Of a DNA stretch of 49,304 nucleotides, positions 20,867-29,929 are shown piece by piece. The stretch is from Vairimorpha ceranae (taxonomy: Eukaryota; Microsporidia; Nosematidae), in the NCBI RefSeq assembly GCF_000988165.1, contig NW_020169325.1:1-49304 (forward strand). The letters are read 5' to 3'. Within the stretch, counting starts at the first letter, position 1. Every line of letters begins with the position of its first letter. The notes under the pieces are model-generated. The model saw only the letters and a list, made by a program, of their open reading frames with translations, was not told the DNA's origin and made no database searches. The position numbers and the translations under genes were made by a program.

Positions 20867-21543
20867 TATTGTTTTTTTTGTAATTTTTAAAATAATATTA
20901 AAATTTTGCTATTTATTAGCAAATAAAGATATTTTATTATGTCAACATTTTTTAAGTTTTATGTTGTACAACTTATATTTTTAATCAATTAAAAATATCA
21001 GTTAAATTACAATATTTTTTGTTCTTTAGTTCTAGAATACATATTTTTACATTTTTTGGCACATAAAATATTTTCAAAACTCAAACATTTTTTTTGTCGT
21101 TTTATTAATAACTATTTAATTAAATGTATAGTAATAATAAGTAAAATGTTTAAAATTGCTTTATACTTTATTTTTAAATATAATATAATGAATTGTTGAC
21201 CTATTTAAAATTTTTTATTAAACTTCAAAAAAATTTAAATTTTTAATTTATTAATTTATTAAAAATTTATAATTTTCAAATTATTGTGTTAATATAATAG
21301 ATATTTATTTAAAAGCTTAACATTTTTTTATGATTGTGTCAATATAATAAATATTTACTTATTTAAAAATATAATTTTTTATGATTATGTCGATTAAAGA
21401 ATCCTTACTTTTTAAAAATAAAACATTTTTTATGATTTTGTCAATATAATGAATATTTACCCATTTAAAAATGTTTATTAAACGTCAAAACCATTTAAAT
21501 TTTTAATTTATTAAATGATAAAAAAAAAATTTATTACCCCTTT
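20867..21543. repeat. Degenerate AT-rich repeats before the 21544 gene
   Basis: Two diverged blocks (about 21185-21260 and 21445-21515) share AATATAATGAATnnTTnACC, TTTATTAAAC and CATTTAAATTTTTAATTTATT elements. Between them lie ~65-75-bp repeats with TTTTTTATGATTnTGTCnAT and AATATTTAC. No gene is visible. Confidence 0.6.
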
Positions 21544-22635
21544 ATGATTACTTCAATATATCTTATTACATTAGCATGTACAAATTTAGATAATAACATA
21601 CACAATAATGACTTAATTAAATATACTGTTGATCGTGATTTTGCAAATTTAAACACAAAAAAAAGATCAAATTTTTTAAAAAATAAGGTTAGTTGGTTAT
21701 TTAAGTATAAATTTTTGGCTTCGACAGATAAACAATATAATTGTACTAAAAAAGAATGTTTATACAAAGTAATTGTTTATTTATTAAGTGAAAGTGATAT
21801 AAAATTTGAGTCATTAAACTTTGATTTAAATGTTCAAACCGAATGGGAAAATATACAACAAAAAATAAAAAATAGTATTTCTAACAACACATTATTTGCA
21901 CAGAATACGTATGATCGAAGTCTTTTACACAGTTTTGAGTATATTTATTTAGCTGTTATTGCAATGCGCGAATTCGAATTTTTTTTGTTTAAATCTAAAT
22001 TAAGAAAACACGTAAAAGAAATACTTTTTGATGCAAAAATTAGTATCAATATAAAAAGAAGATATTTATACTTTCTATATGAGTTTACAAACCATTTGAA
22101 AATTGTATTTTTTAATCTACCAGTTAATATTCAATTTAATGACAATATTTATAAATATCATGTTTTCTTACAACATCTTAAATTAATAATTAGTACATCC
22201 CCAGTAGATTTACTACAAAGAAAATACTACAAAAGATGTATAGCTACAAATATTAGTTTTGGTTATATTAAATTTAAAAAGTATTTTAATTCTTTTTATT
22301 ATCTAATAATAGATATCATATATTCTTATAATACTATTTTAGATATCATACAAGATATTGTTGATTTAAGAATAAAAGAAAATTTACTAAGATTTAGTTA
22401 TTTAGAAGACTTAGACAATACTGTTATTATTAAGAATGAAAATAATAAAGAATTACATAAAAGATTTATAGAGAAATTAAGTGAAGAAAATGTTAATGTT
22501 TTTTCAAATCATAAAATAACATTATTGTTTTGTAAACTATTTAAGTCTAGTGATTATAATTTATTTGAGTTTGTTAAAACTACTAACGATATTGAAAATT
22601 TTATTGCGCAGATGAGAAGTCGGGTAAATAATTAA
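21544..22635 (+). CDS. Hypothetical secreted protein
   Basis: 363 codons. TTACCCCTTT abuts the ATG, a strong start signal. Residues 1-12 (MITSIYLITLAC) form a short hydrophobic leader, probably a signal peptide. The remainder is rich in Lys, Phe, Tyr and Ile, predicted helical, without membrane spans or known motifs; an RSRVNN end follows. Such secreted orphan proteins are common in microsporidia and may act in the host cell or spore wall. That role is inference. Confidence 0.7.
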   Translation: MITSIYLITLACTNLDNNIHNNDLIKYTVDRDFANLNTKKRSNFLKNKVSWLFKYKFLASTDKQYNCTKKECLYKVIVYLLSESDIKFESLNFDLNVQTEWENIQQKIKNSISNNTLFAQNTYDRSLLHSFEYIYLAVIAMREFEFFLFKSKLRKHVKEILFDAKISINIKRRYLYFLYEFTNHLKIVFFNLPVNIQFNDNIYKYHVFLQHLKLIISTSPVDLLQRKYYKRCIATNISFGYIKFKKYFNSFYYLIIDIIYSYNTILDIIQDIVDLRIKENLLRFSYLEDLDNTVIIKNENNKELHKRFIEKLSEENVNVFSNHKITLLFCKLFKSSDYNLFEFVKTTNDIENFIAQMRSRVNN

Positions 22636-23941
22636 AAAAAATATTTATTTTATAGATTTTATTTTTTTTTAAAAGTTTTTTTCTGTAGAAAATGAAAGAG
22701 TAAAATATCTTTTCATTAATAGATAAGCTAGGCATGTAGCAGCTCGTGACATTACGATTTACAATCTGAGGTGAAGGGTTATCTTTTAAAATTCTTGTTA
22801 ATAGAAAAAAAATTTAGATAGGCGATATCAAATTTAGATGTGTAAAAACTTATTAAAAAAAGGTTTTATTTTATGGCAAGCATTATTAGAAGAGGTGATC
22901 AATAGGTGTATCGTTATAATGGAAAGAGTTAAACACAATATTGCCTAAAAGAAAGCGGATGTTTTTATGCCGTACCATACACATTAAATTGAATATAATT
23001 CTTTTTGATATAAAAGTCATAACTTTATTGCTTAATATACCTCTAGCTCAGGTCATAAACACTATTTATGATTAATATGGTAGAATAATGAATTATAAAA
23101 ATAAAGCATCTTTGGTGTTCTAGTTTTATAAATTTTTTATAACTCTTTTGCTGTTTCATTAAATTTATTTTTTGAAAAAAATAAGAAAGTTCTTATTTTT
23201 TAATAAAAACGTTAATTTTTAGTTTATCGTTTTATAACTTACCATTTAATTCTTATTTATTCTTAAAATACTATATTTTAACCTTTTTAAAATTTATACT
23301 TTATCTAGCACACTCCGCTGAACTAAGTTGTGTTCTTAAATGGTATATTGAGCCAGGCGATTTTGTTCTGTGCACTCACTGAAGGTGAGAGATGGTCTTT
23401 AAGTAGACCAAGGATTCTGTATTCTAAGGGAACGCTTTTTCTCCTATAAGCAAGGTCGTAAAGGTATGCTGGCGTGTAAGAGCAATATTGATGTTTTGTT
23501 TTTACAGTGGAGTTCTTAATGACCTGATGGATTTTCTTATTTTGCTGTTTTTATTTTTTAACAATAAACTTTTTATTTATTTTTTTTTACTTTAATTAAG
23601 CTATAAATATTGATCATCATTGGCAGAAAAAGCGTTTTTTATAGTAAAAGGTTAAATGTATATTTTTTACATTGTTTAATATTACTTAAATACATTAATA
23701 GAGCTTATAAGCATAAATAATACTACAATAGCGAAAAATTCAAAAGGTCCATACTCATTAAATAATATTGACAATCTATGCCCAAAAGAAATTAAATAAC
23801 GCTTAATTTTTTATCGTCAATATACATTTTTCTTTCAAAGTAGTAATAAATAAAACAACAAAATTTCAGCAATTTTAACCTACCCCTTATTTATTTTTCC
23901 TTTTTCATTTATTTTTATATCTACACTATTATTTGCCCTCA
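22636..23941. other. Long intergenic region with GC-enriched patches
   Basis: No protein gene seen. Two patches stand out from the AT background: about 22725-22785 (contains AGCAGCTCGTGACATTACG) and 23290-23490 (listed separately as a candidate RNA). A CTACCCC run at 23880 is 60 bp upstream of the actual CCC signal of the next gene. Confidence 0.55.
23290..23490 (+). ncRNA. Candidate structured RNA, unidentified
   Basis: A GC-enriched island in AT-rich spacer. It contains two perfect hairpins one after another: CTCAC-tgaag-GTGAG (about 23374-23388) and GGTCT-ttaagt-AGACC (about 23393-23408), both of which would also form on the minus strand. A T5 run follows at about 23429-23433 and would terminate a plus-strand Pol III transcript. 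No match to U snRNA, tRNA, 5S, RNase P or SRP signatures could be made, so strand and identity are open. Confidence 0.35.
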
Positions 23942-24928
23942 ATGGTACAAGTACAAAGAAGATTTTCTTACTATAAATTTCTAAAAACATCATTGGTTCT
24001 AAGTTTAACTATGCTTACTATATTTGGATACATTTTAGTAAATAGTGATTATTTTTTTCCAGTAGAAATCGAAAAATTTTATATTGAAAAATCCGCAATA
24101 GTAGAAAATACAAGGCTTGTTAATACAAGTGTATATTGTTATATGAACACTACATTACAAATATTGTACCGTATTAATAGTTTTAAAGAACATATCCATA
24201 GTAAGAGGACAACTGGAAATCAAGACTCGTTTTATTTTTTATTACAACGTATTTTCAGTCTTATGGATGCTTCTTTCTCTGTTGATCTAACACCGTTATA
24301 TGAAAAGTTTATTTCTCTAATCGCTGTTAAATATAAATCTGCAAATCTTATTTCAAAAAAAAGTATGGAGTGTAGTTTCCAATTGCTTCAACTTATTCTT
24401 AGTGCGCTTATTAATGAAGACAAGGATGATTTTGATATTCAATTTTACAAAAATTATAATTCTATTGGAGATTCGTGGGTTAGAGATCTATTCTTTTTAA
24501 AATTGAATAGTTCAGATAAAGATAGTACTGCTGAAGTTTTTATTGGTATAGATGATACTAAAAACGCTTTAAATTTACAAGCATATATTAACGATTTATA
24601 TACTGGGAATACACCGAAAATTACGAATCCACTACCGGCGGTATTAGCTTTACAAAATATTAATAATGAAGGCGAATACTATATTCACTACGCTAAAATT
24701 CCAGAATATTTAACTGTTGGAACAGTTAAATATAAATTTTTCGGCTATTCTTGGATTAGTAAAAGGCCTATTAGTGGGGATGCTGGCGGTCATTACATTG
24801 CCTGTATATTGTACAAGGATATGTGGATTTATCTTAACGATGAATCAGAAATTACTTATACTAAACCGAAGTACAATGAAAAGATTTCTAGTGTTTATGG
24901 TATTTTTTATATTAGAGAAGAACAATAA
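23942..24928 (+). CDS. Membrane-anchored ubiquitin-specific protease (C19 family)
   Basis: Removes ubiquitin from conjugates. The ATG at 23942 follows TGCCCTCA; an in-frame TTG at 23933 is upstream of the signal and is not used. Of 328 residues, 16-35 form one transmembrane span after a basic N-terminus, so the enzyme would sit on a membrane facing the cytosol. The Cys box reads RLVNTSVYCYMNTTLQILY, with catalytic C66 and a degenerate oxyanion segment (usual GNTC is SVYC). The His box is GDAGGHYIACIL, H284, followed by WIYLNDES supplying the third residue. At 328 residues it is close to a minimal USP core. The layout resembles a membrane-bound USP30/Ubp16-like enzyme, but orthology cannot be fixed. 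Confidence 0.85.
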   Translation: MVQVQRRFSYYKFLKTSLVLSLTMLTIFGYILVNSDYFFPVEIEKFYIEKSAIVENTRLVNTSVYCYMNTTLQILYRINSFKEHIHSKRTTGNQDSFYFLLQRIFSLMDASFSVDLTPLYEKFISLIAVKYKSANLISKKSMECSFQLLQLILSALINEDKDDFDIQFYKNYNSIGDSWVRDLFFLKLNSSDKDSTAEVFIGIDDTKNALNLQAYINDLYTGNTPKITNPLPAVLALQNINNEGEYYIHYAKIPEYLTVGTVKYKFFGYSWISKRPISGDAGGHYIACILYKDMWIYLNDESEITYTKPKYNEKISSVYGIFYIREEQ

Positions 24929-25322
24929 TTAAGAATTAAAATAAATTAAAGATCTATTTATTTAGAAAAAAAATAAAATTTAAAATTTTTTAGAAGATGT
25001 TTAAGTAATGAATTTTGCAAAAATTTTTAATTACACAGTGTTGAATAAAACATTGGTTTATTTAACAATTATTATTTATATAACAGACATGTCAAAGCCA
25101 TCAACCCAATACTGCTGATTGACATGTCTACATCTTTACTGTCCTACACACAGATTAACATTTTAACTATTCTACTCAACATTATTTGCTTACATTTAGT
25201 ATGTCATTTTATAAAATTTAAAATTACAGCACAAAAAAGATAAAGTAAAGTTAATTTATGTTATCAACAAGTTAATATTATAATATTTTATTTATAAATT
25301 ATACAAAATATTTAAACTATTT
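24929..25322. other. Convergent intergenic spacer
   Basis: Lies between two converging genes. It contains the 11-bp inverted repeat listed separately; otherwise nothing was recognised. Confidence 0.55.
25085..25129. repeat. 11-bp perfect inverted repeat
   Basis: AGACATGTCAA (25085-25095) and TTGACATGTCT (25119-25129) with a 23-base spacer. It lies between two convergent genes and could form an RNA hairpin at their 3' ends. Confidence 0.7.
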
Positions 25323-26021
25323 TTAACTTTTCTTATATAAAATATTAAATATATCATTTTTAACATTCTCTTCAATACTATCACATTCAGTTAAATATTT
25401 TTCTATTTCTACTAAAATACAAAAATAAAAATTTCTATTTTCTTCTAATTCCTTAATAACCTTCTGTACATCATTATCCGCAAAAATGCCCAATTTACTT
25501 TTTAACATCAAATTATCTTCTTCTGTTTTCTTAAATTTTTCTAGAAGTTGGTTATAATTTTCTTCTAATTTTAAACATTTATCTTCTAATTTTGTATTTT
25601 GTTCTACACTATGTTTTTTTAAATTGTCTACTATTTCTTTTCTATTTTTTTCCCTTTCAAATTCTCTAGTCACTTCATCTTTATTTGTAATCTTCTTTGT
25701 TTTATTATTATGATTTTTAATATAATATTTATACATCCACTGTGCAAATTCTAAATTATCCTGTAGTTTACATTGTACAAGTTTCTCAATAGGAAATCTT
25801 ACTTCAATATTATTCTCTTGAAAAAACCCTTGTGCTGTTTTTAGATTTCTAAGGTACTCATAAGTCGTAGAAGGTTCCTTTATAAAATTAAAGGATTTAT
25901 TTGGATGAATGATAGTTAATAAATGACATATAGCAGTACCTTGTCCAAATTCTTCTATACAATTTATATGGATATTTAAAGATTTTAACCATCTAATTAA
26001 TTCTTTTCGGCTTGTTATCAT
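25323..26021 (-). CDS. EB1/Bim1/Mal3 microtubule plus-end-binding protein
   Basis: Tracks growing microtubule ends and recruits partners to them in the nucleus and cytoplasm. 232 residues. The N-terminal calponin-homology domain (about 1-103) contains ELIRWLKSLN, the TYEYLRNLK motif and PIEKLVQCKLQDNLEFAQWM, the most diagnostic EB1 segment. A coiled coil spans about 115-190, and the C-terminal EB-homology motif (NRNFYFCILVEIEKYL, about 201-216) closes it. The usual acidic EEY/F tail is absent, so CAP-Gly partners may not bind. The leader has two CCC runs, the nearer abutting the ATG. Confidence 0.92.
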   Translation of the reverse strand: MITSRKELIRWLKSLNIHINCIEEFGQGTAICHLLTIIHPNKSFNFIKEPSTTYEYLRNLKTAQGFFQENNIEVRFPIEKLVQCKLQDNLEFAQWMYKYYIKNHNNKTKKITNKDEVTREFEREKNRKEIVDNLKKHSVEQNTKLEDKCLKLEENYNQLLEKFKKTEEDNLMLKSKLGIFADNDVQKVIKELEENRNFYFCILVEIEKYLTECDSIEENVKNDIFNILYKKS

Positions 26022-26118
26022 GGGTCAAAAGGGTAAAAATTTAATAAATCAATAATTAATAAATTTGTTTATGCAAAAAAAGTATTTAAATAATTTATTT
26101 TTTTAAATGCATGAATTT

Positions 26119-26865
26119 TTAGATGACACAAGCCTTGTGACAATATTCATCTTCGTCTAATTGTACACATTCATTTAACACAAACTCGTCCTCTTCTTCA
26201 TCCCAAAGTGCTTCGATTTTATTTCCACACACTTTACAATGTACTGTGCCTCCTTTGTAAATCACTTTTTCGATTTTATCAATCTTAAGATTTAGAGTTA
26301 TTCTTTCCATATTTTTTATCCATCCATCAAAAGTTGAAAAATATTCTCTGCTAAAAACATCTTTTTCATTTCTTGCCCTATTTTTTCTCATATGATCTTC
26401 TATATGTACATCATACGAGGGATCATTTTCTTTGTATCTTAACCCACATAATTTACATTGTATTTTCTCATACAAGATGCTGTGTAAAGCAGGTTCATTA
26501 TGCTTGCCTTTAATTACTTCTTTATTTACAATATTAGTTTTAATTTCAGATGGAGTAGATTCGTGATATTTTACTCTCTTCACTTTTTTATAATCTCTAA
26601 GTAAATAAGATAATTTGTCATTTACACCTTCAAATATTTTAGAATATCTAGAAAAAAATTCTAAATAATTTTCATCTTTTTCACAGATTGTCTCAAGAAA
26701 CCACCTAATGGCTTCTTTGTTAGAACAATCTTTGTAATATGCAAGTATTATTTTTCCAAGGGGATCTATATGCCTTGCCTGACTAACAGATATCATTATA
26801 AGAACATTTAAACGAATCTTGTCCCCTTTTTGTAGACTTTTTAGTAAATTTATAATTTCTTTCAT
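26119..26865 (-). CDS. PCF11: PCF11-like cleavage/polyadenylation and termination factor
   Basis: Subunit of cleavage factor IA; couples 3'-end processing to Pol II termination. The C-terminal half holds the two PCF11 zinc modules flanking the CLP1-binding segment. The first is C137-x2-C140 ... H154-x3-H158 (CKLCGLRYKEN, HIEDHMRKN); then come SREYFSTFDGWI; the second is C210-x2-C213 with WDEEEDEFVLNE and H243, C246. These match the conserved order. The N-terminal ~95 residues are helical and may be a shrunken CTD-interaction domain, but the key CID residues are not obvious. At 248 residues it is far shorter than yeast PCF11. The leader is GCCCTTTTAG before the ATG. Confidence 0.88.
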   Translation of the reverse strand: MKEIINLLKSLQKGDKIRLNVLIMISVSQARHIDPLGKIILAYYKDCSNKEAIRWFLETICEKDENYLEFFSRYSKIFEGVNDKLSYLLRDYKKVKRVKYHESTPSEIKTNIVNKEVIKGKHNEPALHSILYEKIQCKLCGLRYKENDPSYDVHIEDHMRKNRARNEKDVFSREYFSTFDGWIKNMERITLNLKIDKIEKVIYKGGTVHCKVCGNKIEALWDEEEDEFVLNECVQLDEDEYCHKACVI

Positions 26866-28022
26866 CTAAAAGGGCAAAAAAATATGGTTATATTTACTTA
26901 TTGTTAAAGGCTTTTTAGTGTGTGTATGTAAGATTAAAATAATACCATACATAATAATAAGGAACGGTATAGTAAATAAATAACAACCTAATTATAGGAA
27001 GGGGGTTGAAATAGCCGGTCGAATTGAAGTATACATCCAACCCTTAACGCTTAAGAAGACTCTTAAGAGCATTTAAATGAAGTGCTGAAGGGGAGACAGG
27101 ATAGCAGAAGCTTAAGATTCAGATAAGTAAGTTACTGTTTGCACAAAGCCGATACTAGCATGGACAGAAAAATAATAACAAATTTTACCCATAAGTTAAA
27201 AACTTATAATTATCGTTAAAGGCTAATTTATGATATTGAGTACAATACTTTCTATGATTTTAAACAAAAAATTTAAATTAATGTTAAACTGTTATTAACA
27301 ATACCAATTGTAAATATAATAAGTTTTTAGCAAAGATAGAAAATTTATTTGATATATTGGTTAAAATAAGGAATAATGATATGTAAATTGTTTTTTAACC
27401 ACAAAAATACAAGAAATAATTATTCTTTGTTTTTGTAAAACTTTAGAAGCTTTTATATTACAAATGGGATATTATGTTACTATCCTTAAATTTTAATAGA
27501 AAAGGTAAAAAAATGTAACCTATTTTTACAAAATATTATGTAGATTTACCACCTTTCTTTATAAAAACTATTTTAGCGTGTTGCTAAAAATGAGATTTTT
27601 ACGCAAGTTTATTTTACTTAAAAAGATACTACATAGTATTTATACATAAATTGACATGTTTACTTAAGTTTTTATATCTTAAATGTTAAAATGTATAAAT
27701 CCTGTAACATATCACATGATGTTTAATACAAACAAGATTTTTTACAACCCTAGAATATTTTTTTGTGAAATGCAAACAAAAACGTTAAGTCTTATTTTAA
27801 AATACTAAAAATTAGTCTTTTTAATAAGATTGGTAAAGCATAGAAAACAAATTTTTTACAAATTTACCTATTTATTTTAGTAGTATACACTAATCTTTAG
27901 CTATGACCTTTTATCTTCTAGCAAACTTATAAAAAAAATATTGTTATAAAGCCTTTCACTTTCTAACAAATCACAATTATTGTGTTTCACACAATTTATT
28001 TATATTTTATTGTTTTGTTTTT
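26866..28022. other. Divergent intergenic region
   Basis: Between PCF11 (minus) and a plus-strand membrane protein. It holds the GC-enriched candidate RNA at 26.99-27.17 kb; the remaining ~800 bp shows nothing recognisable. Confidence 0.55.
26990..27175 (+). ncRNA. Candidate structured RNA, unidentified
   Basis: A GC-enriched patch with potential stems GGGUUG ... CAACCC (about 27004-27050) and CUUAAGA-agac-UCUUAAG (about 27051-27068). Further short pairings such as GUGCUG with AGCAG lie downstream. It contains blocks such as CAGAAGCTTAAG and GATACTAGCATGGACAG but no decisive match to a known RNA family. RNase P RNA is one idea, since RPR2 is encoded in this window, but the conserved regions I and V could not be placed. 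Strand is unknown; plus is arbitrary. Confidence 0.35.
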
Positions 28023-28925
28023 ATGATAAAACCCTTTATTTTATTATTATACACTTTTCAATTATTTCTTATATGCATTCATCTTTATCCTTCATCAAGA
28101 CATATTTATATGATTTTAGTAGGTCTTTTATTACATAAATGTGTAACATTCTTTCTTTGTAGCAGATTAAGATTTCTATTAGGCACCGCTCTTATTTTCA
28201 TTTATCTTCAATTTCCCTTTCTATACTTTTTATCGTATTCATATATTCTAAGTAACACTTATTACACAACTTCATTGTTAATTAAATCTACTGATATTTC
28301 TCATATAGTGTATTATATAGAGATTAGTGGATGTATATTATCTTTTCTAGTACATGTTGACTATTCTATTATATACATTTTAGCACTATTAGATATTTTT
28401 TTAATTTATTTTAAGATTTCCCCGCCACACGAAGAAAAAAGGTACCAAGATGTTATAAATAAAATAAAGTATGTTATAAGTGATTACCAAATAAGAAAAA
28501 AAGAATATCGCTTAGTTTTAAGTAATTACACATGTACATCTGTTTTAGATGATAGAAATTACAAAGATCACCTATCTCTTGAACATTCACAGGATTTGAA
28601 TCACAACATAATTGAAGAAACAGAATGCCATAAGAAAAATCTGAAAAAGTCCGAAGATTATACATCTTTTATAAGCCTTGACTTTTTTACTCCTTTAATC
28701 CTTTTTAAAAAAGATATGTACTCTTTTTTACTTCTAATACTGCGAGTAATACCATCAATTCGTACAGATTATTTTCAATATCTATTTATATTCTTATTTT
28801 TGATAGAATACGAATTAATAAGTCTAATAATAAGTTTATTATGTGATCATTCAAATACTAAAAATATTACTAGTAGAATGATATTTACCGTTTTAATTTA
28901 TTATTTTATAAAAAATGTTATTTAG
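28023..28925 (+). CDS. Multi-pass membrane protein of unknown function
   Basis: 300 codons. Hydrophobic helices occupy roughly residues 4-21, 28-47, 50-75, 90-110 and 113-130, and again about 233-250 and 255-277. A hydrophilic loop at about 135-215 is rich in charged residues. No transporter or enzyme motif recognised. Unlike most genes here there is no CCC signal just upstream of the ATG, so either the start is wrong or the promoter differs. The length of the open frame in AT-rich DNA argues for a real gene. Confidence 0.7.
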   Translation: MIKPFILLLYTFQLFLICIHLYPSSRHIYMILVGLLLHKCVTFFLCSRLRFLLGTALIFIYLQFPFLYFLSYSYILSNTYYTTSLLIKSTDISHIVYYIEISGCILSFLVHVDYSIIYILALLDIFLIYFKISPPHEEKRYQDVINKIKYVISDYQIRKKEYRLVLSNYTCTSVLDDRNYKDHLSLEHSQDLNHNIIEETECHKKNLKKSEDYTSFISLDFFTPLILFKKDMYSFLLLILRVIPSIRTDYFQYLFIFLFLIEYELISLIISLLCDHSNTKNITSRMIFTVLIYYFIKNVI

Positions 28926-29254
28926 TGAAAAAAAGGATATTTTTAATCTAAAAAGAATTTAATTTTATATTAAATATATAATTTATTACAAATATTATTT
29001 CTTTTTGTATATTATTTAATAAATTGTTAAATAACATAAACAATTAAATAATATACATAAATTAATAATAAGCATTTTTAAATAATATACATAAATTAAT
29101 AATAAGCATTATTAAATAATATATATAAATTAATAATAAGCATTATTTATAAATTACATTATTAAATAACATACACCATTAAATAACTTTAATAATATAC
29201 ATTTTTAATAAAGAACATTATTTAATAATTATTTTATAAAATAATATAATTATA
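28926..29254. repeat. 34-bp tandem repeat and related AT-rich repeats
   Basis: Units with AAATAATATACATAAATTAATAA start at 29046, 29080 and 29114 (34-bp period, about 3.3 copies); looser variants with AAATAACATA flank them. This fills the gap between two converging genes. Confidence 0.8.
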
Positions 29255-29824
29255 TTAAAACATTTTTAATATTTCTTTTATTTTACGTTTCTTTAGCATC
29301 TTCTTATTCTCACTTTGAATAAGATCTGTTACTATTTTTTTATATTCACCATTGGGATCAACTCTAAACATCTTTGCAGCATCTACATTTGCCGGTGAAT
29401 CGGGATTTGGATTATCAAGTAAAATGACAATTGACAAACATACAATCCTAATATTCTGTACTGGCGTCCACCTAGATTCAGAATCTCCACATCCAAGAGG
29501 ACCAGGGTTATCCTCCTCTAAAATACTAATACAAACTTTACCATCTTCATAAATATTCGGATGGAACATTTTAGTCTTAAACACAAACTTGGGTGGTCTA
29601 AGTGGATAATCTTGAGGAAATGTCATTTCTGCTTCTATTATTTTATTTTTGTACAATGAGTTATCAGAAGGAAGACGGAAATAAATATCCCATGTTTTAT
29701 AAAAAATATTTCCTTCTACTTCTCTAGGAAATGCTAAAAAAATATTTTCTGTTTCTTCTTTTAGTAGTTTTTCTTCATTAACAAGTCTTTTTAGTGCTGT
29801 GGTAAACAATCCATTTTTACTCAT
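29255..29824 (-). CDS. UBC7: Ubiquitin-conjugating enzyme E2, UBC7/UBE2G type
   Basis: Carries ubiquitin as a thioester and, in this subfamily, serves ER-associated degradation. 189 residues. The UBC fold shows the FPQDYPLRPPKFVF segment, the HPN motif at 88-90, catalytic C98 in GKVCISIL, and an acidic-loop insertion after it (EEDNPGPLGCGDSESRW, about 103-119). That loop is the hallmark of the UBC7/UBE2G/CDC34 class. SPANVDAAKMFR is typical of UBC7. A Lys-rich tail (about 172-189) extends beyond the usual C-terminus and might aid membrane or partner binding. The leader is GCCCTAAAATACACA before the ATG. Confidence 0.88.
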   Translation of the reverse strand: MSKNGLFTTALKRLVNEEKLLKEETENIFLAFPREVEGNIFYKTWDIYFRLPSDNSLYKNKIIEAEMTFPQDYPLRPPKFVFKTKMFHPNIYEDGKVCISILEEDNPGPLGCGDSESRWTPVQNIRIVCLSIVILLDNPNPDSPANVDAAKMFRVDPNGEYKKIVTDLIQSENKKMLKKRKIKEILKMF

Positions 29825-29929
29825 TGTGTATTTTAGGGCTAAAATGTTTTAAAGCTGTAAAATGCTAATAAAATTAAAAATCAATTTTACGGGTGTAAAA
29901 CAAAAAAATGACAAATCAAATAATTTATA

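Noticed and set aside
27080..27175. U4 or U6 snRNA resemblance (GGCTTTGTGCA on the minus strand, TAGCATGG on the plus strand)
   Set aside because: Matches are short, in the wrong order or without the ACAGAGA box and U4/U6 stem sequences.
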